IMG/VR virus record: IMGVR_UViG_3300030012_002974
Coordinates: 1-20,643 of that record
Direction: 5' to 3' (one strand)
Length of the DNA stretch: 20,643 nt
Origin: a virus
The notes under the pieces are model-generated. The model was not told the DNA's origin. It did no database searches and saw nothing but the letters and a program-made list of their open reading frames with translations. The position numbers and the translations under genes were made by a program. Positions 14,343-20,643 of the stretch are shown here, piece by piece; position 1 is the stretch's first letter, and each line of letters opens with the position of its first letter.

Positions 14343-16838
14343 TCAAAAAAATCTTTCCATAGATGTCTTTTTATTTACAGGCTCATTCCATTTCAATGTG
14401 TCGTAAAACATCATTATCTTTTTCTCCAACATCTGAGCATACATCTTTTTATAATCTATGTTAGTTTTAATAAACTCTATAATCTGTGGTGGGTCTTCAT
14501 AACCTTTGTAACCACAAGACTCTAATCCTAACTCATTCTGTTTTAGATAAACCCATCTAATCTTTTCTGAGTTACTTATCTTTTCGTATTTATTTCCAAC
14601 CCCAAAGTGTCCTAACAAATCATTGTAGGTTATAGCAGCTTTTACATGCGCCGGTGAACCCTTAGCGAACTGAGTAAACTTACCATTCTTACCAGCACTA
14701 TACTTCTTTAGGTTCTTTACGCCTGTCGGCATCGCTATCCTATCAAAGTCTACCAACTTCATAGACTCCTTAAAGTTTATTATTCTTTCGTCAATCTTAT
14801 CTTTGGGTACAGTAGCTAGGATATCTTCCAACACATCTTTCAGTAGTTCACCCATAGCCTTTGGAAAGTTACTACGAACTAAGTCTAAACCTTTTACATG
14901 TAGTTTGTTTACTTTTACCCCATTGTCATTGATAATCTTCATACCATATCGTTTCTTTACAATGAACAAACCTGATTTAGCTATTAACTCCTGCTTTATC
15001 TCAAACCTATGTTTGTCTAAGTTTAAGAACTTACCAGCAAAGTAATCGTAAGACTTATTTAGAAACCCCTGCATCTCATCAGCTACATCCAATATTCTCT
15101 TACTCATCATAGTTTCACTTTCTATATCCATAGTAGGAAACCTCTTTTGGATTATTGGAAGAGCTGAGTAGAATACTGAATCTGTATCGATATAAATACA
15201 ATAATCCTTTGTATCTCCTAACTCTTTGTTGTAGAAGTGATTACCAATCTTTCTAGTAAACTTAATCAGTTCCTGACCTGTAAGTGTGGTAGCTTCGGCG
15301 TTATCTAAGTCATAGAAACGAAATACAGGTAAACCCAATACACCATAGAGTGAGTTTAAAACAACCTTTTGAATCAACTGACGACTTTTAAAGTATGTAT
15401 ACTTTTCGTTATCACCAGCGTCACCAAACTTCTTCATCAACTTTCTATACTCTACACGAGTATCGAACCACTTCTCCAATAGAGCTGGAATCAACCCTTT
15501 CTTATCGCTACGATACATCACACCATTAGAAGATACAGAAACCTTATTGTTGTCTAAGAAATCCTTCAGTTCTGTTTCTGTAAGTTTACCCATCTCTTTA
15601 TCATCATTTTTAAGAGTGTATGTTTTCTTATCTCCTCTGATATATTCTTCAGCATCCCAACCGACAATCTTACCCATCTTTGTTTCAGGTGATATGTTCA
15701 AAGACATAATAACAGATGGATACATAGAAGTAATATCCAAGTCAAACACCCAATCATGCTTACCTCTTTGTGGTGGTTGTACATAAGCACCAGCAAACTT
15801 ATCCCCATCCAGCTTCTCAACTCTTGGTGGTTTGTTTGGAGCTACTACACCTATGTTCTTCAGGTAAACTAATATAGCACCTTCCAAATAACGAGATGAG
15901 AAATAAACATCCTCATAAGGAACGTGACCTACGTGACATACACCTCGAGCCATATCGATGAAGTCCAACTTATCATGCAATCTTTTTACAAGCCTAACGT
16001 CATGTATGTTGTACTCAACAAACTTATCTATATTGTTTTCGTATAAGTCATTGAGTGTGCCCGTATACTCTACCTTCTTCTCACTTAGTTCATGCTCAGC
16101 TACAGCATCTAATCTGTAAGAGGATAGCTGAGTGTATGTAAATAGTTTGTACAGAGCTAGGTAATCTAAACAACTAACACCAGCGAACATATACCTCTTA
16201 CGATGTTTGTTCCATTTGACTTCCCTTATCGGTGATATCAGATTAGCTATATCTGAACCAATTATCTTAGAGGCTCTGTTAAATAAGTAAGGCATATCGA
16301 AAGTATCGGAGTTCCAACCTGTGATGATGGTTGGTTTCCAATCTAAATATTTTAAATAGAATCTTTGTAGTAAATCAAACTCACTATCAAAAGATTCGAT
16401 AATCACATTATCCTTTGATTGTAAAGTAAGTTTCTTTTTATCATCCAATACGAAACAATAATACTCATCCTCACCTGAGTCATGAACTGCGATAGCAGTT
16501 ATCTTATCATTAGCGTCTTCTGGATATGGAAACCCATCAGTAACCTCAACCTCAATATCGATTGTGAGTATACGATGGCCTGTAGATAGTTCTTCTGATT
16601 CAGGATATTGGTCAACCAATGTACGAGTTTCTGGTGGTACATCTGATTCAAATAAGTTTGGTGTGTCTGGTTCAAATCGATAAACCTTTCTAAGTCTATC
16701 CCCATACAGAGATATATGATGTCCGTTCCTATCCTTTACATAGGCATATCTTTTATATGGTAATGTGAAATAACCTTTCTCATCATCCCAAATATGAACT
16801 GTTTGTTTTTTATTATCGAAATAACAATTTTGATACAT
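14343..16838 (-). CDS. 43: Family B DNA polymerase (gp43-like)
   Basis: The 831-residue replicative polymerase has both exonuclease and polymerase sites intact. Exo I is DIE at 94-96, Exo II is N176 to D181 (NSDTFD) and Exo III is Y276-D280 (YNIHD). Polymerase motif A is D368-S375 (DITSMYPS), motif B is K491-G499 (KVVLNSLYG) and motif C is Y549-S554 (YIDTDS). T4 gp43 has 898 residues, so this is a slightly compact version. It copies the phage genome with 3'-5' proofreading and binds the gp45-like clamp through its C-terminus (ERFF here resembles a clamp-binding tail). The ribosome site is weak (GGGGA about 14 bases upstream). Promoter copy A lies just upstream, so the gene heads the replisome operon. 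Confidence 0.97.
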   Translation of the reverse strand: MYQNCYFDNKKQTVHIWDDEKGYFTLPYKRYAYVKDRNGHHISLYGDRLRKVYRFEPDTPNLFESDVPPETRTLVDQYPESEELSTGHRILTIDIEVEVTDGFPYPEDANDKITAIAVHDSGEDEYYCFVLDDKKKLTLQSKDNVIIESFDSEFDLLQRFYLKYLDWKPTIITGWNSDTFDMPYLFNRASKIIGSDIANLISPIREVKWNKHRKRYMFAGVSCLDYLALYKLFTYTQLSSYRLDAVAEHELSEKKVEYTGTLNDLYENNIDKFVEYNIHDVRLVKRLHDKLDFIDMARGVCHVGHVPYEDVYFSSRYLEGAILVYLKNIGVVAPNKPPRVEKLDGDKFAGAYVQPPQRGKHDWVFDLDITSMYPSVIMSLNISPETKMGKIVGWDAEEYIRGDKKTYTLKNDDKEMGKLTETELKDFLDNNKVSVSSNGVMYRSDKKGLIPALLEKWFDTRVEYRKLMKKFGDAGDNEKYTYFKSRQLIQKVVLNSLYGVLGLPVFRFYDLDNAEATTLTGQELIKFTRKIGNHFYNKELGDTKDYCIYIDTDSVFYSALPIIQKRFPTMDIESETMMSKRILDVADEMQGFLNKSYDYFAGKFLNLDKHRFEIKQELIAKSGLFIVKKRYGMKIINDNGVKVNKLHVKGLDLVRSNFPKAMGELLKDVLEDILATVPKDKIDERIINFKESMKLVDFDRIAMPTGVKNLKKYSAGKNGKFTQFAKGSPAHVKAAITYNDLLGHFGVGNKYEKISNSEKIRWVYLKQNELGLESCGYKGYEDPPQIIEFIKTNIDYKKMYAQMLEKKIMMFYDTLKWNEPVNKKTSMERFF

Positions 16839-16868
16839 TTAGATTATAAAATCCCCATTTTCAACACT

Positions 16869-16899
16869 TAAAGCTACGAATAAAAACAATAAAAGTCAA
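16869..16899 (-). promoter_or_regulatory. Promoter copy A (TTGACT-17-TAGCTTTA) of the polymerase operon
   Basis: On the minus strand TTGACT (16899-16894) is followed by a 17-base spacer and TAGCTTTA (16876-16869). The boxes, the spacing and the flanking CG match copy B at 10565-10595. An A8 run lies just upstream of the -35 region. Seven-base inverted arms (AACACTT at 16863-16869 and AAGTGTT at 16898-16904) enclose it and could serve as an operator. The expected transcript starts about 25 bases before the polymerase ATG. The whole element sits in the 70-base gap after the lipoprotein gene. Confidence 0.65.
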
Positions 16900-16908
16900 G
16901 TGTTTTTT

Positions 16909-17409
16909 TTAATACATTAAATAAATTTCTTGTGAGTCTATAACTGTTCCTTCTATAGACCACCATAACCACATCCAGCTACCATACCCATCGTGTCCAA
17001 TCATAGTGGTAACAGGTGTTAGAACATTGTAGAAGTTTCCAAGACTATCGGTAACAGAACTTCTCTGTGTAACCCATCTAAGTTCATTTATATCAATGGT
17101 TGTGGTATCAGTAGAGCCATCCATATCATACCAAACCGCTTCATCACATCTACCACACAGTAGTTTATAGTAACCGCTGGAATCATTCTCATCCCAATAC
17201 ATATCACTAAACCAATTGACAACCATACCCTCAACATCAAAGTTATCAGATTCTAATGTTCCGTACATATAGGTTGGAGTTTCCCAAATGTAATAGTTTA
17301 AAGGTATGTATGGTATCCTTAACATCGTAACTTCGATGTTAGCAATCTTATCTCCCTTGTTTTCCTCACAAGAGAATAATAGTAGTAATGATAGTATAAT
17401 TTTTTTCAT
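16909..17409 (-). CDS. Small outer-membrane lipoprotein next to the TonB-dependent receptor
   Basis: From the ATG at 17409 the product has 166 residues. MKKIILSLLLLFSC is a lipoprotein signal peptide with lipobox LFSC, so Cys14 should be acylated, leaving a mature protein of about 153 residues. The residues after Cys are acidic (CEENKGDK) with no Asp at +2, which fits outer-membrane sorting and may resemble the surface-export signal of Bacteroidota lipoproteins. The mature part is rich in Trp, Tyr and Asp, with a second cysteine pair CGRC (85-88). I recognise no family; it is far too short for SusD. The longer reading upstream would place residues before the signal peptide and is rejected. 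It lies 48 bases after the receptor gene, behind a hairpin, so the two are probably one unit. Candidate roles are ligand capture for the receptor or receptor blocking. Confidence 0.75.
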   Translation of the reverse strand: MKKIILSLLLLFSCEENKGDKIANIEVTMLRIPYIPLNYYIWETPTYMYGTLESDNFDVEGMVVNWFSDMYWDENDSSGYYKLLCGRCDEAVWYDMDGSTDTTTIDINELRWVTQRSSVTDSLGNFYNVLTPVTTMIGHDGYGSWMWLWWSIEGTVIDSQEIYLMY

Positions 17410-17426
17410 AATAACCCTATGATAAA

Positions 17427-17446
17427 GGGGGAGCCGAAACTCCCCC
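17427..17446 (-). terminator. UUCG-loop hairpin between receptor and lipoprotein genes
   Basis: On the minus strand GGGGGAGU pairs with GCUCCCCC (seven Watson-Crick pairs and a closing U-G) around a UUCG loop, giving a very stable hairpin 11 bases after the receptor stop. Only a short T-run (TTT) follows, so it may be a leaky terminator or a 3'-end stabiliser of the receptor message that tunes lipoprotein output. Stable UUCG hairpins between genes are known in T4. Confidence 0.6.
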
Positions 17447-17457
17447 AAGTTTATCTA

Positions 17458-20193
17458 TTAGAAATTGACAGATAGTCCTAAGTTGAAACTTCTTGGTGTA
17501 CCCAAAAAGACTTCAGCATTATGAGCTGCGTGAACTTTGTCACCATACCCATTGTATTTACTATTGTCAACAGCGTCCTGAACGTAAACTTCGTCAAGAA
17601 CGTTAAATATATGACCACTAAGTGTCATATCTAAACCAGCAATCTCTGGTAGTTTGTAAGATAGATGCATATCTAACTTACCATAAGATGGAGTCTTCCA
17701 TACTTGTGCTCTGTCAGCATCACCTTCAACCTCACGAGAATCAGGACTCCAATCTGAATAGTGGTTATCATACCATCTATAAAGACCTTGCACCCTTAAC
17801 CCATCGATAGGTTTAATGGTTAGTCCACCAACATAAGCAGTTTGTGGCATGTCTCCGACTTTAAGGTTATTAAGAGCATACTGATACTCTGTAGAGGTCT
17901 GACCGATAATCTGACCTTCTTCATTGTATTCCATCTCTGTATAATCACCTTTAGCATCACCATCAAAGTACCAATCACCAACACTAACGGAGACATCTAA
18001 GTCAACCATTTCGTGTAGAGCGACTTTAGATTCAATCTCTACACCTGAGTGTGATTGATTTACACCTGTAAGATAGATGATATCAGTATCACCTGATGAA
18101 CCTTGACCTGTTGAAACAGATTTAGTAAGGTTTCTATCTTGCCATTGTGTATTGTAGTAACTACCTTTGATAGCAACTAACTCACTTCCATATTCTCCAC
18201 CGATTTCAAAAGATGTGAATTTCTCATTGTCTGGATTCTGTGATACATTTCCATCATAGTCAATCACATTATCTAAGATTGGTGGTTTTTGAACATATCC
18301 GATGTTAGCAAATGCTGATAGTCTGTCATCAAGATTGTATCTACCACCACCTTTAACTTGAAAGGTTGTAATAGCATCAGCCTCAACAACTTCTTTTTCT
18401 ACAGAGAAGTGGTCTTGATAGGTATAAGCAATAGTTGAAATACCACCCATACCATAAAGATTAAATTTCTCTGTGTCATACTGACCTTGTAAGAAAGTAC
18501 CGAACCAATCTACTGTGGTTTCATTGTGATAGGCAATGATATCACCTAACCTAACAACTTTACCATCAGGAGCGTTATCGTCAGCAAAGTCTACATAGTA
18601 GTCTCCACCGAGTAGGTCACGAACTTCTCTAGCATGTTCAATACCAGCAGTTCTCCAATCAATACCAATCTGAACTTCAAGCTCATCTGATACATCATAG
18701 TTTAATTTTGAAATCAAACCATAGGTATCTTGTCTGTTGATTGAGTTTCTTAGGATGCCTGTAGAACGATTTTCGGTATCAGAGAAAGCAGAATCTACAT
18801 TAGCAGAGTTCTCAGCTATTTCTCCATCCCAATCCCACATCCAAGGTGAAGATGCATACCATCTTTCTCCCTCTACTGCAGGTGTTCTACTAACACTACC
18901 ATAGGTTCCTGTACCACCACCAGAACCACCACTCCAATAAGCAACAGATGATAATCTAATGTCATCGTTGATATCATAGAAATGATTTAGGTTTACAAGT
19001 GGTTTATGAAAGAAGTTTTCTCTTTCATTTAACATATTAGGATTATACCTATCGGTAGTCTTCGCACCATACATATACCAATATTGTTTTCCTTTGTAGT
19101 CGGAACTAACAGGAGCCCAATTTTGGTTGTAGAACCTACCAGCTTCAGTTTCAAACTTCTCTCCCGCAACGTAAGCTGAGTCGTTGTATCCATCGATACT
19201 ACCAGCCAACTCCTGAGAGTAAGTAGCTATGTTCTGTTTGTATAGGTTCTGTCCATGTCTCTGTGGAGCACCAATAGCATATAGTTCAACCCTTTGGTCA
19301 TCACTAATAGCATATGATGTTCCTAAATAATAAGCCCAAGCGTCTGTCCATGTTCCATCGATGAGACCATCACCAGTTTTACGAACAATTGTTCCACTTA
19401 TTGCCAACTTATCATTGATTAGACCTGAGTTATAGTTGATAGTAGATTTTAGAAATCCACCCTCTCCTACTTCTTGTTTGAACTTACCACCTTTCTCCTG
19501 CGCTGCAGGGTCTGTGATTATGTTCATAGTTCCACCAATTGATGGAGTTGCCAAGTTAACTGCTGATAGTCCTCTCTGCATTTGGATAGAGGATGTAGCA
19601 TCACCTACACCATCCCAATTAGACCAATAGACCCAACCGTTTTCCATATCGTTTTGAGGAACACCATTAATCATAACAGCAACGTTTCTTTGGTTGAAAC
19701 CTCGTACATTGATACGAGCATCACCAGCACCACCACCTTGTTGTGTAGCGTAAACACTTGGTGTAGTATTAAGAATCATTGGAATGTCTTGTGAACCAAG
19801 TCTGATTTCCATCTCTTCTTTACTAACGTTAGTGTAAGCCACAGGTGTTGTTTCATCAGCTCTAGAAGCAAGAACCTCTAATGCTGACATAGCGATAGCA
19901 TCAATCTCTAATGAGAAATCAACTACCACATCACTTGAATCCACTATAACTACTTGAGTTACAGGTGAATACCCAATGAATGAAGCGATAACATTGTGTT
20001 CACCAGCAGGAACCTCAATAGAAAAAGCACCATCAACTCCTGATACAGTTCCTATCTCACTACCCTCAATGACAATGTTAGCTCCAACCAAAGGCTTATC
20101 CTCACCACTAATAGTCCCACTAATTGATTGTCCGAAAAGGAAAATCGGTGTGAGGAATACTAGCAATGATGATATTAGATTACGTTTATTCAT
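17458..20193 (-). CDS. TonB-dependent outer-membrane receptor
   Basis: From the ATG at 20193 (AAGGAG seven bases upstream) the protein has 911 residues. Residues 1-~22 are a signal peptide (MNKRNLISSLLVFLTPIFLF, then GQ). Residues ~24-95 are a carboxypeptidase-regulatory-like beta domain (PLVGANIVIEG, DGAFSIEVPAGEH, ASFIGYSP), typical of FCB-group receptors. A TonB-box-like stretch (ALEVLAS, about 104-110) follows. The plug domain spans ~115-230 (INVRGFNQRNVAVMINGVPQ at 161-180, IGGTMNIIT at 219-227). A 22-strand-type barrel runs to the end, closing with NLGLSVNF whose terminal Phe is the outer-membrane assembly signal. Such receptors import bulky ligands using TonB energy. No frameshift or truncation is seen. 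It lies between a ribonucleotide reductase and the phage polymerase. The ligand is unknown; at 911 residues it is longer than a classic BtuB. Confidence 0.95.
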   Translation of the reverse strand: MNKRNLISSLLVFLTPIFLFGQSISGTISGEDKPLVGANIVIEGSEIGTVSGVDGAFSIEVPAGEHNVIASFIGYSPVTQVVIVDSSDVVVDFSLEIDAIAMSALEVLASRADETTPVAYTNVSKEEMEIRLGSQDIPMILNTTPSVYATQQGGGAGDARINVRGFNQRNVAVMINGVPQNDMENGWVYWSNWDGVGDATSSIQMQRGLSAVNLATPSIGGTMNIITDPAAQEKGGKFKQEVGEGGFLKSTINYNSGLINDKLAISGTIVRKTGDGLIDGTWTDAWAYYLGTSYAISDDQRVELYAIGAPQRHGQNLYKQNIATYSQELAGSIDGYNDSAYVAGEKFETEAGRFYNQNWAPVSSDYKGKQYWYMYGAKTTDRYNPNMLNERENFFHKPLVNLNHFYDINDDIRLSSVAYWSGGSGGGTGTYGSVSRTPAVEGERWYASSPWMWDWDGEIAENSANVDSAFSDTENRSTGILRNSINRQDTYGLISKLNYDVSDELEVQIGIDWRTAGIEHAREVRDLLGGDYYVDFADDNAPDGKVVRLGDIIAYHNETTVDWFGTFLQGQYDTEKFNLYGMGGISTIAYTYQDHFSVEKEVVEADAITTFQVKGGGRYNLDDRLSAFANIGYVQKPPILDNVIDYDGNVSQNPDNEKFTSFEIGGEYGSELVAIKGSYYNTQWQDRNLTKSVSTGQGSSGDTDIIYLTGVNQSHSGVEIESKVALHEMVDLDVSVSVGDWYFDGDAKGDYTEMEYNEEGQIIGQTSTEYQYALNNLKVGDMPQTAYVGGLTIKPIDGLRVQGLYRWYDNHYSDWSPDSREVEGDADRAQVWKTPSYGKLDMHLSYKLPEIAGLDMTLSGHIFNVLDEVYVQDAVDNSKYNGYGDKVHAAHNAEVFLGTPRSFNLGLSVNF

Positions 20194-20216
20194 AAAAACG
20201 TCTCCTTGTGTTTTCA

Positions 20217-20253
20217 TTAACTGAGTTAAGACACATTTTTCCACAGGTGTGTC
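20217..20253. promoter_or_regulatory. Two adjacent inverted repeats in the receptor leader
   Basis: The 78-base gap between the reductase stop and the receptor start holds a perfect 6-1-6 inverted repeat (TTAACT, G, AGTTAA; 20217-20229). It is directly followed by a 6-base-arm hairpin (GACACA at 20230-20235 with TGTGTC at 20248-20253, 12-base loop). They could be an operator and an RNA hairpin controlling the receptor. No TTGACT promoter copy and no T-run for termination are seen here. Confidence 0.4.
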
Positions 20254-20271
20254 GTCTGCCTGTCCGCAAGT

Positions 20272-20643
20272 TTAATTTGCATAGTCTTGGTCATCATTAT
20301 CGCCAGTTGTTGGAATAATCTCACACGAGTCATTGTTACAGAACTTATCTACTTCTGCTTCTTCATGTTTGATTACACCAAATGAAAGTTTACCAAGCTT
20401 CTTTACTTGTTTATTGTACTCTTTCTCATCTATAGCTTCATACGGCATTTGTGGATATGCTCCGTAATCATGTCTTGGTAAAAGGGAAATACCTTTTAGA
20501 TGATATTGATAATAATTTAGAGCGGGTGCGATTTGTTCACCCTCTGTTTCTGGATTGAATGTAACCGTACAACTTACTTGGTTGTCTGCCCAATGTCTTT
20601 GCATAAAAGCAGCTAAACTGAACTGTTCCCATATCGACAGGTC
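20272..20643 (-). CDS. nrdJ: Class II (adenosylcobalamin-dependent) ribonucleotide reductase, C-terminal fragment
   Basis: Reading continues without a stop to the window's right edge (13 more codons beyond the ATG at 20604, starting DLSIWEQFSLAAF), so this is the last 123 residues of a larger protein, not a short gene. The sequence MQRHWADNQVSCTVTF, then LKGISLLPRHDYGAYPQMPYEAI, matches the end of the barrel of monomeric class II reductases of the Lactobacillus RTPR type. The tail carries CNNDSC, a C-x4-C pair like the C-terminal redox-shuttle cysteines of that enzyme. The enzyme reduces ribonucleoside triphosphates to deoxy forms using adenosylcobalamin. It leads into the receptor gene 78 bases downstream. 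The N-terminal catalytic residues lie outside the window, so completeness cannot be judged. Confidence 0.85.
   Translation of the reverse strand, partial: DLSIWEQFSLAAFMQRHWADNQVSCTVTFNPETEGEQIAPALNYYQYHLKGISLLPRHDYGAYPQMPYEAIDEKEYNKQVKKLGKLSFGVIKHEEAEVDKFCNNDSCEIIPTTGDNDDQDYAN

Noticed and set aside
16909-17409. SusD-like partner of the receptor
   Set aside because: The mature protein is about 153 residues, against about 500 for SusD, and it lacks the TPR-like helices.
17458-20244. Longer receptor reading starting at 20244
   Set aside because: The extra 17 residues precede a proper signal peptide, and the only good ribosome site is in front of 20193.
20194-20271. Cobalamin riboswitch before the receptor gene
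   Set aside because: The 78-base gap is too short for the roughly 200-base element and no B12-box-like sequence is visible.
20272-20604. A complete 110-residue gene starting at the ATG at 20604
   Set aside because: The frame stays open to the window edge and matches the C-terminal end of class II ribonucleotide reductase, so that ATG is an internal methionine.
1-20643. CRISPR array, tRNA genes, insertion sequences or integrase
   Set aside because: No regularly spaced repeats, no cloverleaf-like CCA-ending sequence in the gaps and no transposase or integrase motifs were seen; the gaps are too small to hold most of these.

Overview
The window is a gene-dense stretch of a large tailed-phage genome with a T4-like replication module. 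Every supported gene lies on the minus strand, neighbours mostly overlap by 1-26 bases or abut, and no gap reaches 300 bases. The phage assignment rests on a family B DNA polymerase (gp43-like), sliding clamp (gp45-like), clamp loader large subunit (gp44-like) and a probable small subunit (gp62-like), with small proteins of the kind found in marine T4-like phages between them. The host is probably a Gram-negative of the FCB group (Bacteroidota, Marinimicrobia or relatives). A TonB-dependent receptor with an FCB-style N-terminal carboxypeptidase-regulatory-like domain is present, and two promoters carry TAGCTTTA, close to the Bacteroidota TAnnTTTG box. The host call is inference.

In transcription order (right to left): (1) 20643-20272, the C-terminal end of an adenosylcobalamin-dependent class II ribonucleotide reductase. 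(2) 20193-16909, a full-length TonB-dependent outer-membrane receptor with a signal peptide and then a small lipoprotein, with a UUCG hairpin between them. (3) 16899-11211, a promoter and the replisome operon: polymerase, clamp, Mom-family protein 1, clamp loader ATPase, zinc-ribbon protein, clamp loader small subunit. (4) 11211-8038, Mom-family protein 2, a second copy of the promoter, an Nmad1-like protein, a Cas4/RecB-like nuclease with four cysteines, a SLOG-fold protein and small unknown genes. (5) 8045-1, a sugar/glycan module: two GT4-like glycosyltransferases, two phage hypothetical proteins, a GT2 glycosyltransferase, a glycosyltransferase-methyltransferase fusion, a C-methyltransferase-like protein, and a Gfo/Idh/MocA-FAD oxidoreductase fusion cut by the window edge.

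Taken together, the replisome genes copy the DNA and the reductase supplies deoxynucleotides. Two Mom-like proteins and an Nmad1-like protein embedded among them suggest that the genome is chemically modified, most simply as protection against host nucleases. The glycan module probably builds or decorates a sugar on a phage or host surface, or less likely on a modified base. The most unusual element is the receptor plus lipoprotein. It suggests that the infected cell's outer membrane is remodelled, for nutrient (possibly cobalamin) uptake or for exclusion of competing phages.
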